From assembly GCA_036927565.1 (NCBI GenBank), contig JAYESD010000010.1:43393298-43457297 (forward strand): 64,000 bases of DNA, read 5' to 3'. Origin of the DNA: Tuctoria greenei. Its lineage: Eukaryota; Streptophyta; Magnoliopsida; Poales; Poaceae. A program made the translations under genes and the position numbers. This document shows, in pieces, positions 33,427 through 44,834 of the stretch (the first letter of the stretch is position 1; each line of letters begins with the position of its first letter). The notes beneath the pieces were generated by a model. That model had not been told where the DNA came from and searched no databases. It saw nothing but the letters and a program-made list of their open reading frames with translations.

Positions 33427-35185
33427 GCATGCTAAGTAAATACCCTAGAGGTCTGAATATAATTACCACTCTAAGGTAATGACTAACCTAAACATCGTTG
33501 AACCAATGTTGGGTCGAAGCACTATGTTATTAATACTAACATATTCAGATTATTTCTAACTAGATTATAGTGGAAGCCTATGGTGTTTATGATAACATAA
33601 TAACATGATTACGATACTATCATAATAACAACTAGATCTACCACATGTCTGGATTCCACAATCAAACAAGAAACGATTCACCCAAGCATATGAATAAGAG
33701 AAGACTAATATTATAATAATGCATAAAGTCAAATAAAGAAGAACATATACATGAGCCATACCTTTCCAAAAATGAACTTGAGAACTAGAGGATGCTCTCT
33801 ACAGCCTAAACTCCACTAAGGACATGGAAAAGTGTTTATACAAGAAAGGTAGAGTGATGCTCAAGTGGTGTGTATGTGTAAAGGAAGGGGTGAGGTCCTA
33901 TTTATACTAATGTTAAGGTCAGTTTCTGCCATCGTTTGCACGTGAATCACTCGCCATTATTATTAGCAATCCACAAGAGAGTGACACGTGGAAGGTGACC
34001 GCTTCTGGGGCAACTACCAATTTGGTCGAACTGTGCTTGGTCCCAGTCACCCTAGTTCTCCTCCTAGTGGATGCCAGGTAGGCCATCAGTTGTTTCCAAG
34101 CTGAACTGCCGTTGGATTCCATTGAACCCCTACAGGTGGGCCATTTGATCCACATGCTGCCACATGCCAGTGTTTGATTGGCTATTTCGCATAGATTCTC
34201 CTCAATTTTGTACAAAATTACCTGCACGCACAATTTCTCCAAGTACAAGTGGGAATACATTATTTCTAAAGGTCATGCGTGCAAGAAATGCTCAGTCCTC
34301 CATGATTACGAGTTATAATCACGGTGAAAATTATACTTAACGACCGTCAATAAACTCCCCCAGCTTATCCTTTGTTCGTCCCGAAGCAAAGTAAAAGACT
34401 TAGTTTGTTGATCAGAAGTTGCTACTATGCTCTATTCTCCAATAGTACCAAGTGCACAGCAAAGTATCTTACATAGACTTGAAAATAGTGGCCATTAGCA
34501 CCCACCCTTTACCTTAGTCCTCGTGGGGCTTTGGATTCTCCTCATCTTGGGCGGTTGAGAGATAGAACACTTTCACAAGGCATGCAAGACTTATTCCTAA
34601 GTTCCACTTTCATTCCAGAGGTATTGAAATTTTTTTGCAATCAAAGTTCAAGTTCCTCAAATGATGTTCTCTCGATCACTCATTGTGTATGAATTTTTCC
34701 TCACCAAGCAATGCCTTCTTTTGTTCCTACTTCTATATATGGCTTATGCGTATTTTGGTAGGGGACAAAAGTAAACATACTTGCAACACATATTTTACTA
34801 AGTAAAAAATGTAGGCCTTATTCTTGCAACACATACTTGCTCCTCTTTTGAGAAAACATCTCCTTTTTTCTTCTTCTTAGTCTTCTTTTGTTTCATAGTC
34901 ATGCCTTATTCTCTTTCAAGGAATTTTGGAGTGAGAGTCATAGCAATAATTGCATGGAGTATTTTTGGTGGAATGGATGGATGGATGAGTATTTTTTATG
35001 GGAAATTGTGCTAACTTCCAGTATATAAGTTTAGCATGTGTACGTGAAAATCTTGACAATGAAAGTATGAAAAGAATCTCACATAGGTCACTACTGGTTT
35101 GACTAGGCTCAATGTGAAACCTTGTAGCCTATGCATATGGTTTATCGAAGGAATGTCATCATATGGCTTTGGTAGGTATATATCA
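33427..35185 (-). mobile_element. F2: second copy of the F LTR and interior
   Basis: It aligns by eye with F1. LTR part 33427-34352 corresponds to about 26616-26902 plus 31736-32406 and ends GACCGTCAATA. Interior part 34353-35185 corresponds to 32407-33330 (both share CTCCCCC(A)AGCTTAT and 'ggctttggtaggtat'). The LTR start is missing. A TATA-like CCTATTTATA is at 33897-33906. No coding capacity is seen. Confidence 0.65.
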
Positions 35186-35672
35186 TTATTGAATAGGGCT
35201 ATCAACAAGTCGATCTCGAGCAAGCTTGCCCGTCGAGGTTCGAGCTCGGTAAGAATTCGAGCCGAGCCTGGAATCCGATCGATCCTATAGTCAAGCACAA
35301 GCTTGGGGTCGATAAGGCTCATTTAAATAATTACACTTGGTTGAAGCTCGTAAAAGCTCAAGTTCGAACTCGATACACTCCTTTAAATAATATAAATAAA
35401 TAATATTTAAGAGAAAAAATAGTAACAAATAATATTTATGAAATATAATTTATCTAAACGAGCCCTATCGATCTTAATGAGCTCGAGCTCGCGAGCTTGA
35501 GATGAAGCTCGAGTTCGGCTTGTTTGTTTGTTGAGATGAGCTCGAATTGAGCTTTTAATGAGCTCGAGCTCGTGAGCTTGAGATGAAGCTGGAGTTCGGC
35601 TTGTTTGTCTGTTGAGCCGAACTTGAATTGAGCTTTTAATGAGTCGAGCTTTAATAGCTCACGAGCCTCGAG
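35186..35672. repeat. GAGCTCGAG-rich region with 81-bp tandem repeat
   Basis: A GAGCTCGAGCTCG-rich stretch. Units starting 'aatgagctcgagctcg' occur at 35476 and 35557 and a degraded one at 35638, so the period is 81 bp with about 2.2 copies. Because 81 is a multiple of 3, the minus strand shows a repeating 27-residue peptide in a 93-codon frame; I regard that as non-coding. The region is cut at 35673 by a solo LTR. Confidence 0.75.
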
Positions 35673-36596
35673 TGATGAACCAAATGGGCATGTGGGATGC
35701 CCTATCTTTCGATGAGAGATGTTGGTGGTGAACAAATTTGGTGGAGGTCAACGTTGGCTGCCCGACTAACACAACCAGAATGGAGTGGCGCCTTGAGCGA
35801 CAGTTACACCGTCTCTTGATAACTACGATTTGGGTGGAGGTCGACGTTGTGCTACCTGACTACAACAACCACAAGGGTGCTGCGCCTTAGCGATAGTTAC
35901 ACCTTCTCCTGTTGTTGCTGTTTATATCGTGCCAAGAGCAGCCTTGAACCTGCAAGCAATCGAAGAACAAGCAAGAACAAGATAACAAGCAACTACTCAC
36001 AGATGTGATAAGTTGGGGTTCTGTCAAGTAATCGAAAGGTCTCATTGACACTTGCGTCAAGAAAGTAGCAATGGCTAAACTTACAGAAAACAAAATCCAA
36101 GTTCTTCTAGTGGGTGCTAGTTGCTTATATAGAGGAGGAAGACTAGAACTCAGGATGGAGTAACGAGTTTTATGTGGACTTTTTTAGACAGCTCAAGCGT
36201 AATCTGCCTTTGATTCTTTATCCAATGGAAAGTATACGAAGAGACCTTTCCAACAAGTACTTATTTGCATTAAACAACCTTGAGAGTTGAACGTTATGCC
36301 CCTTTTAAGCTGATACTTACTGTAGTTACGAGGACCTCTCGGGTGGAGCAGCCTTCATTGCATTAATCCCTCCATTCCTCCTAGCTGGATCAATTCCCAA
36401 GCACATAATAATAACAAGGCCATCACAAGACTTTAATAGTTCTCCATTTAAAGGATAATTAGTTTGAACAGCCAGGAATGAACTCACCTGATAATTAAGT
36501 TCACGTGCACGAGCGCGTGTCATTGGACCTTGATTAGCCGCAAGTGGTGAATGGGCTGCTGTTGTGGTTCTATCAATAGTAGCAATGTCCTCATCA
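35673..36596 (-). mobile_element. CRM-like solo LTR
   Basis: Ends TGATGAAC and TCCTCATCA, the same type as CRM-E, flanked by TCGAG (35668-35672) and TCAAG (36597-36601), a TSD with one mismatch. It is 924 bp with no interior attached. The first 270 bases on the element strand keep an open frame containing NQGPMTRARARELNYQVSSFL, the tail found at the C-terminus of the polyprotein. Inferred to come from unequal recombination between two LTRs. Confidence 0.8.
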
Positions 36597-38672
36597 TCAA
36601 GCTTACATGACAACCCTATTATTGGAGAACTTACCCTTTTATCATTTTGAAATTAAAATTCCCCGGAATTCAAGTTTCACCATAGAACAAGAATATAACA
36701 ATCCTACATTACTATATCTTATCTCACAACAAACTAGAATTAGATCATGCTTTTGCTACCCACAATTCTAAGTTCAGGGTAATTATTCTAGGGCTCATAA
36801 ATGCAAGACGTAGAAGAATATCAAGTTGTAACTAAGTACTACAAAAGAATGTAAATAGAGCAACTATTCATCATTTCAACAACGGAAGACTAAAACATTT
36901 TTACCACACATGAAAAAAGCAAATTTTATTTTATTAACCTTAAGCTATCATTATTATTATGTTTTTATATGAAAATGATGTAGAAAAGGAAATGATATGC
37001 AAATTGGTGGTGTGATACAAGTTACCTCAAGTGGGGTCCTCACTAAAGCTTGCACGTGGTCAAGGTCCGCAAAAGGGGTTGAATCCCTAACATAGGATGT
37101 AAGTCGTGAGGTCGGCCTATCCTTGTTACAGTGTGGCTTTGACAATAAATGGTTTGAATGTCGATGTTGCGCTGCCTCCCATGGGTGTCATGAGCATGGT
37201 CAAAGAGCATGTTGTGGGTGCTGATTGTCCGCACTTCAAGGTTTCCCATGTGTTGGGTGTGATATGCCATTCCTTGGCCAAGATCATGATAACCTCTAGC
37301 CACAAAGGAACAACGTGCACCCGACACTGGTGGCAACTCCCTTGAGCTTGAATGAGTGCTTAGAATAGTTGGGAACATAATGATTCCTCTTATTCATAGC
37401 AGCCCATTGGTCTCATGTGGCAGGTTGCCATGACAAACCTTCAATCTCGTATATCTATGATTGACCCTCGAGCTTTTTCCGATAGGTTTCAACCATGCTT
37501 GTTCAATCATTGGCCAGGAGATGTTGTAATGGAACTCAAGGGCTTCATTCTACGATTGATTTCTTTTATGCCTGTATAGAATTATTACTATGACCGTATA
37601 GAATTATTACTCCTGCAAGCTTCCTTTCTTGGATGGAGAGAGATGGTTAGCTCCTCATACTTACACAAATGAATTTTTGAGTTAGGTAACCGATTTCATA
37701 TGTTCATCCTGGAAAGAAAAGTAGCAGAGATCCATCGGGTCCAATTTTCAGTGTACCAATAACCAATGTACCATTTATTGATAGAATTTGGGCTTTATAA
37801 ATAAATGAATTTGCACATTTTCTAAAGCTCTTACTCATAGTAATGCAAGTTATGGATGTACTATGGGTCCCTTCATCTTGAAATTTTTTAACCAAGATAG
37901 CTTTTATAAGAACAATTTTTTCATTTGGATCATAGCAAACAAGATTCTCAATTTTACTCTCGCGAATATCTTTAATGCCCCCCACCCAAGAATTTTGGAT
38001 TTAGTGATTCCACACATGCACTAAATTAAAATTAAAATTATGTACATAACTTATTCCTAGGTTGCTAGATGCCAATTCACCCGTAATGTTATGTCGCAAG
38101 TTTATTAAACAACGCTTATGAGATTCTAGGTACTTGTTTTAATTCTTTCAAAGGTAGTATTCGTTTTGAAAAAACTAAAAGACAATACTAACACTTACTT
38201 TCGTGAGGGTGCATAAGAATTGCATGATGAGGAGGTTCTAACCTTCCTCAGCAATGCAAGAAAATTCATTCAATTCTAATGCAAATCAAACGATGGAAAA
38301 TTCTAAACCCATACCTCTTTTGAAGAGTAGTTCGGGGTCGAAGACCCTTGTGTGAGAAACTCACGACCATGGAGTATGGTGTAGCTTTGATGTTCGATGT
38401 CCAATACAAAGTGGAGGCTGGGGTCAGCGATGAATGTGGTTGAAGCTTCATCTTGCTCTTCCACTAAGTTGTCATCTCGATCATTCCTCCACCTCAGATT
38501 CGAAACGAGCTTAGTGGAAGCATATGTGCTTAAATCCTCATAATGGTAACTTAAGCTTGATGAGGCTTTCCCTCTTCACAGAACAACATTTTCACACTTT
38601 CTTTCCTTGCTGCAATTCAATCAAGAACAAACAAAACAACTCACAAATAGGTTATGTTAGTCAAAGCAAATT
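36597..38672. other. Unassigned repeat-poor stretch
   Basis: No recognised domain. Frames such as 37043-37378 (-) and 37704-37985 (-) show no family I recognise. It continues, across the Sire-2 insertion, into 62020-63515, which holds gag-like Athila/Tat residues on the minus strand; it could be the 3' part of that same element. No palindromes of the GGACWWGTCC type were seen. Confidence 0.4.
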
Positions 38673-40331
38673 TGAAAGTGCATGTAGGATCCCCGGCGGT
38701 TTTGGATGATTGATGACGACAACTAATTGACTAATGATCTCAGTGATCTTAAGCGCAGGTGTGGACTTAAATGGAAGCACAATCCCTCAAAAAGGAAAAG
38801 GATGAAAACGGCAATGTCAACTCGAAAAGGAGAAACTAGGGTTTCTAGTGCGTCGAGTTTGGACTAGCCAAAATAAGTGTGAGGATGTGTGTGTAAAGTG
38901 CATTGAGATCAAGTTGGGAGCTCAAAGCGGTTTAGAGGTCAAACCCATTAAGAGAAAAGAGTTCGAAGGAGTCTGGCAGTAGGGCCGAACTAGTCCGTGC
39001 AGGTGGCCGGACTAGTCCGCCCCTTGCCGGCCAAGTCCGTTTTCAGCCGGACCAGAAGGGTCTGACTGAGTTCGGACTAGTCTGTAGTGGGAAGGACTAG
39101 TCCGGGTAGTCGAGGAGTGGGTTTTGGGGTCTAAGTCCTAAAACCACGGACTTGTCCATTTTGGTCCGGACCAAGAGGTCCTGACTGAGATTGGACTAGT
39201 CCGCCCCGAGGGCCGGACTAGTCCGGGTATGAGAGAAGTCAGTGCTTCAGAGACTAAGTCTGGGAAGGTCGGACTAGTCCGCACTGGGGGCCAGACTAGT
39301 CCGTGGTCTTCAGACTAGTCCGTTTTCACACGAAACAAAAGGTTCTGTGTGAGATCGGACTAGTCCAGTGAGGGCCAGACTAGTCTGTCATTGAAGTGAC
39401 CGTTTGAATTTGAAGTTTGGTGGGTAGTGTGACGATTGCCGCGCAGTACGACAGTTGTCAGGGACGTCAGTGGTCCCCTAGGCCGGACTAGTCTGGGCCG
39501 TAGGCCGGAATAGTCCGCCCTTCTGCTGAAGTCAGCAGTATGGGCTTGGGACCTCTATAAATAGAGGACCCCTGGGTTCATTTGAAAAAAAAATTTGAGC
39601 AAGTTGAAACCCTAGCGCCGCCACAGCAACCTTGAGCCTCCCAAAGCCTCTTTCTTGCCTACATTCCCTCTAAAACTAATTATTGTGTGGATTAGGGTTT
39701 AGTGAGGTGAAGAAGAGGAAGAACACCGCTCTTTGGCTCTCGTTTTATCTCTTGCACTTTGTGAATCTTTGCGATCTGTGGCTTGAGTCAATCTTTGTGA
39801 TTTGTTATTGTATTTGTGGTGGGAGCCTCAGATTGTGAGAAGCCCCAACGAATCTTGTATTCACTCTTTGTGATAGTGGAAGAACCAAGTTAGGCCCGTG
39901 TGGTAAACTTGGTGAGGGAAGGGTTGTTGAACCCGGTCCTTCGTGGACTCCTCAACGGGGACGTAGGTTCCTTCGTGGGATCGAACCTCGGGATAAAATC
40001 CTTGTGTCCCTTGTGTTCTTTACTTTCACTTATTGCTCATTACTTCTATAGTTAATTTTATTTGTCTTGTTCATCACTCTTGTTTCATCGTGATCCTTAG
40101 TTTCATACTTGTCATATAACTTGTCAAGGCTCACTAAGTCATTCTAACAAACCTTGCATCACTAGAATTGGACTAAAACTTGTTAGAAACCCTTTTTAGG
40201 CTTTCCCATATAGAAGGACCGGACTAGTCTGCCCCTGGATCGGACTAGTCCGCCCCTTGAGTTCTAATCTTGTTTTATTAAGTCATTTCAGGTCGTTTAG
40301 CCTATTCACCCCCCCCTCTAGGCAACTTTCA
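38673..40331 (+). repeat. Sire-2 5' LTR
   Basis: It is 1659 bp. A dense array of GGACTAGTCC palindromes, mostly in the form CCGGACTAGTCCG, lies at about 38982-39500. It is followed by the TATA box TATAAATAG (39556-39564) and a second pair at about 40215-40260 near the LTR end. Confidence 0.95.
39556..39564 (+). promoter_or_regulatory. Sire-2 LTR TATA box
   Basis: TATAAATAG, with the 3' LTR copy at 61238-61246. It sits about 50-60 bp downstream of the last upstream palindrome. Confidence 0.75.
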
Positions 40332-40333
40332 AT

Positions 40334-40345
40334 TGGTATCAGAGC
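40334..40345 (+). other. Sire-2 primer-binding site
   Basis: TGGTATCAGAGC, two bases after the LTR, complementary to the initiator Met tRNA 3' end. Confidence 0.9.
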
Positions 40346-40383
40346 CTGACTCTCCCAAAAGAGTCTAACAACTCGGAGAGAAG

Positions 40384-42652
40384 ATGGCCGGAGTGGGGTA
40401 CGAAGAAGTCTCAACTAGTGAGGTTCAAGCAACTCCATAAGAGATTCTCTTCTATCAAGACAAGTCAACGGATGACGAAGAGATTCGCCAGCTCAAGGCG
40501 AAACTTCGAGAGAAGTTGATGATTCCCAAGGTTGACACCTCAACCTCCACATCGAGTGGCACAATCAACTACAACCAACAAGGCTACAACTATGAACACC
40601 TTGTCTCCAACAACCACTATCTTTCCATCCCATTGGGGAAGCCTCCCCAATTCGATAGAACTGACTACGGGATGTGGAAACACAACATGAAGATCCACCT
40701 TGTGTCACTCAACCCCTCACTATGGCAAATTGTGTTGACCGGGGTGCACATCCCTAAGAATGAAGAAGATATCACTCCGGAGCAAGCCGTGCTGCTTCAC
40801 CTCAACCCTCAAGCGGTCGGAGTGATCATCTCATCTCTCTCAAGAGATGAGTTCAACCGAGTGGATGGACTTGAGGTGGCCAAGGACATTTGGGACACCC
40901 TCAAGACGGCTCATGAAGGCAATCGAGTCGTGAAAGAATCTAAGATTGAGCTCATAGAAGGAGAGCTCGGGAGGTTTGCCATTATGGATGGTGAATCTCC
41001 CCAAGAGATGTACAATCGCCTAAAGATACTCATCAACAAGAGTAGATCTTATGGATGTACCAAGTGGACGGACCACGAGGTGGTGAAGAGGATGATTCGG
41101 GCATTCATGCCTAGAAACGTCTCTCTTTGCTCCATGATTCGAGAAAGTCTGGGGTTTGCCAAAATGACCCCGGAGGAGGTCCTTGGAAGGATCATCAACC
41201 ACGAGATCATGGAGAAGGAGGCGCTCTTCTACAATGACCTCCAAAGGTTCACCGCCTCGAAGATGAAGAATGTTGCACTCAAAGCAACAACCTCCTCAAA
41301 AGAGTAAGACAAAGATGATGAGGAGAGCCTTGACACCGATGAGGAAGAGGCCTTCTTAATCAACAACTTCAAGAGGATGATGAGAAGAAGAAAAGGAGGA
41401 TACAAGCATGAGAGTAAAGGCAAGGCCCAAAACCAAGAGAGCTTGCTACAATTGTGGCGAGTATGGGCACTTCATTGTAGATTGTCCACATGAAGATGAG
41501 AAGAATAAGAAGGAGGGCAAGCCACAAGAGAATAAGTTCTACAAGAAGAAGAAGCCCTCCGGTCATGCTCACTTAGGCAAGGAGTGGGAATCTAACGATG
41601 AGTCCTCCTTGTCCGAAGATGAAGAGAAGATGGCAACCATAGCCATCAAGAGGAGCTCCAAGCGAAGCAAGCTCTTCTCAAATCTCTACGACCACAAGCC
41701 AACTTGCCTCATGGCAAAACAAGGAAGGAGAAAGGTTAACACTAACTCATACTCCTACGTATCCTCTCATGATGATTTTGATAGTGCTAGCGAAAATGAA
41801 CACATGTTTAAGGATATAAGTAAGAGCACATTGCGAAGAATGAAATTGTTTTCGGATGAGATTTTTGAGAAGGAGGAGCTCATAGATAGGCAAGAGGACT
41901 TGCTTATCCAAGAAAAGGAAAGATGTAAAGAGCTCATTGAGCTCCTTGAGCTTGAGAGAGAGAAGATCAAGGCATTGGAGCATGAACTTGCTCTAAGCAA
42001 GAAAACATGCTCAAGTCTTGAGGAGACAACCATTGAGCTCAAGGACGAACTTGGAAACTTGGCAAAAGTTAACAAGATCCTTGAGACTCAAGTTGAGTCC
42101 CTTAAGACTAATGTAGCCTCTTCCTCCAAAAGCTCATCCTCCTCAAAAGTTGCATCCAAAGCAATATCAACATGCAAATGTTCCAACTTGATTCTTAAAC
42201 TAAAGGATGAGCTTAAGTTGACTCAAGGCAAGCAAGCACCTAAGAGTGGCATCTTTGACAAAGAGAAGGTGGCATATGCACGATGTGCATACACCAACAC
42301 AAGACCTCTCAATGTCAAGGATGGTCTTGGTTATACTAGAGGTTGAAAGCAAAATGCCAAAACCTCCAAGTATGGCAAAGACTTGATTGTCTTTGTCAAA
42401 GGAAGCTCATCCCCAACTAAAATTGAGAAGAACACTTCAACTAGCACCTACTTGCCTAAATCTGAACCGCATCCTCTATTTCATGATTTTGATGCATCAT
42501 ATGTTTTGAGGAGGAACAAGTATGGCAAGGTATATTCTAGATATGTTGGGCCACTCCGCAAGAGCCCCAAGCCTTGCGTGTGGGTGCCCAAATGCCTCAC
42601 TACTAACGTCAAAGTACCCAACTCCACTTGGGTACCTAAAAGGAAGGCATAA
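40384..42652 (+). pseudogene. Sire-2 gag with C-terminal coiled coil
   Basis: Gag starts at ATG 40384 (MAGVGYEEVST) and hits a TAA at 40438. It is open again through 40516-41307 with the copia gag core (PSLWQIVLTGVHIP, FNRVDGLEVAKDIWDTLKTA). A TAA at 41305 and a frameshift near 41405 follow. The next frame (41408-42346) holds a CCHC knuckle CYNCGEYGHFIVDC, then a long Glu/Lys/Leu-rich coiled coil (about 41830-42100; LIQEKERCKELIELLELERE). The last frame (42383-42652) ends KSPKPCVWVPKCL. The extended coiled-coil gag is typical of Sireviruses. Confidence 0.9.
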
Positions 42653-44834
42653 TCTTGTTTTGTAGGCGTACTCCTCCAGTGGATCTAAATGGGTGCTCGA
42701 TAGTGGGTGCACAAACCACATGACCGGAGAGAGGAAGATGTTCGAGGAGTATGAGGAACATGATGATCCAAATGAAGGAATCATCTTTGGGGACAATAGC
42801 CGAGGGAAAATCCTTGGCTCCGGTAAAACTGTCATTTCTCCCCAACATACTCTTTCTAGTGTTTTACATATTCATTCTCTTGACTATAACCTTTTGTCCA
42901 TATCACAGCTATGTGACAAGGGTTATAATTGTGTTTTCACTAATGAGGGTGTGAGCGTCCTTAGAAGAAGTGATAACTCAATTGCCTTTAAGGGTGTGCT
43001 CAAGGGAAAGCTTTATCTCGTGGACTTTGCCTCGGATAAAGCTCAACTTGACACATGCTTAATAGCGAAAACCAACATGGGATGGCTTTGGCATGTTGGG
43101 ATGAGGAATTTCCAAAGCTTCTTAAGGGCGAGCACATTCATGGTTTGAAGAATGTTGTCTTTGAAAAGGATAGGCCATGTAGTGCTTGCCAAGCCGAGAA
43201 GCAAGTGGGAGCTCAACACCCCTCAAAGAACATCATGACGACAACAAGGCCATTGGAGCTGCTACATATGGACCTTTTCTGCCCAATAACCTACATTAGC
43301 ATTGGCGGTAACAAATATGGTCTTGTTATTGTTGACGATTTTTCTAGTTTCACTTGGGTGTTCTTCTTGCATGATAAGGGTGAAACTCACAGTGTCCTCA
43401 AGAGGTTCTTGAGGAGAGCTCAAAATGAGTTCGCCTCAAGAATCAAAGCTATAAGAAGTGACAATGGCACCGAATTAAAGAACACTCAAGTGGAAGAATT
43501 CTTGGATGAGGAGGGCATCAAGCATGAATTTTCAGCTCCATACTCCCCTCAACAAAATGGGGTGGCGGAACGGAAGAATAGGACACTCATCGAGATGTCA
43601 AGGACAATGCTTGATGAGTACAAGACATCGGATCGGTTTTTGGCGGAGGCAGTTAACACCGCTTGCCACGCCGTCAACCGGTTGTACCTCCACCGCCTCC
43701 TCAAGAAGACTCCCTATGAGGTTCTAGTTGGTAAGAAACACAATGTCTCTTACTTTCGTGTTTTGGGGAGCAAGTGTTATATTCTCAAAAAGAAGTCTTG
43801 GACTTTGAAGTTGCTTCAAAGTCCGATGAAGGTTTCTTACTTCGTTATGACTCAAACACTCACGCCTACCGTTTCTTCAAAAAACCCTCCGGTATTGTTG
43901 AAATAGCACGCGACGTGGTGTTTGATGAAACTAATGGCTCCCAAGTGGAGCAAGTTGATCAAAGTGTACTAGATCAAGAAGACTCTCCACAAGAAGCTCT
44001 TAGGAGAATGGCACATGGAGATGTTCGACCACAAGAACAACCTCAATGCTCAAGTGACCAACAACAAGATGATGCAAGCCACTCCCACACGATCAAGTTG
44101 AAAAAGAAAAAGTGGCACCTCAAAACGATCAAGAAGACGAAAGTCAAGGGGGAGGCATTCATCAAGGGGGAGATCAAGAAGAAGAAGAAGAAGAAGATGA
44201 TGATGACTCAAGAGCTCAACCTCCACATCCTCGTGTGCATCAAAGTGTTCAACGGGATCACCCCGTTGACAACATACTAGGAGATATCACTAAAGGGGTA
44301 ACCACTCGTTCTCGAGTTGCAAATTTTTGTGAACAATACTCTTTTGTTTCTTCTTTGGAGCCCCATAAGGTTGAAGATGCCTTGAGAGACCCGAATTGGG
44401 TGGTGGCCATGCAAGAGGAGCTTAACAACTTTGAAAGGAACAAAGTTTATGATCTTGTCAAGCGTCCACAAGAAAATGTTGTGGGCACCAAGTGGGTGTT
44501 CCGCAACAAGCAAGATGAACATGGTGTTGTAACAAGGAATAAGGAACGACTTGTGGCCAAGGGGTACTCACAAGTTGAAGGTTTGGATTTTGATGAAATC
44601 TTTGCTCCCATAGCTAGGCTAGAGTCAATTCGTATATTACTTGCTTTTGCTACTCACCATGATTTTAAGCTCTACCAAATGGACGTCAAGAGTGCGTTCC
44701 TAAATGGCCCAATCAAGGAGGAAGTCTATGTGGAACAACCATCGGGATTCAAAGACCAAGAATTCCCAAACCATGTCTTCAAATTGCGTAAGGCTCTCTA
44801 TGGCCTCAAACAAGATCCTGGAGCTTGGTATGAG
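42653..44834 (+). pseudogene. Sire-2 pol, protease to RT part 1
   Basis: The protease site WVLDSGCTNHMTGER is near 42690. The integrase zinc region has lost 15 bases near 43092, so one His of the HHCC site is gone (GWLWHVGMRN against GWLWHRRLAHVGMRN in Sire-1). A 1-base deletion follows near 43115. The integrase core reads LLHMDLFCPITYI (Gly to Cys), IRSDNGTELKN and PQQNGVAERKNRT. Frame breaks near 43812 and 44100-44160 precede the RT, which starts TKWVFRNKQDEHGVV and carries YQMDVKSAFLNGPI. Sire-1 inserted inside the codons for WYEC at 44834. Confidence 0.92.

Noticed and set aside
35454..35735. 93-codon minus-strand frame with a 27-residue repeat
   Set aside because: Follows only from the 81-bp tandem repeat and is cut by the solo LTR; no start context or relatives seen.
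37043..37378. Possible host gene (111-codon minus-strand frame)
   Set aside because: Overlapping frames are equally open, there is no recognisable domain, and it lies in transposon-derived surroundings.
38982..39500. CRISPR-like array of short repeats
   Set aside because: The repeats are palindromic 10-12 bp motifs with irregular spacing inside an LTR of a eukaryotic retrotransposon; no uniform repeat-spacer pattern.
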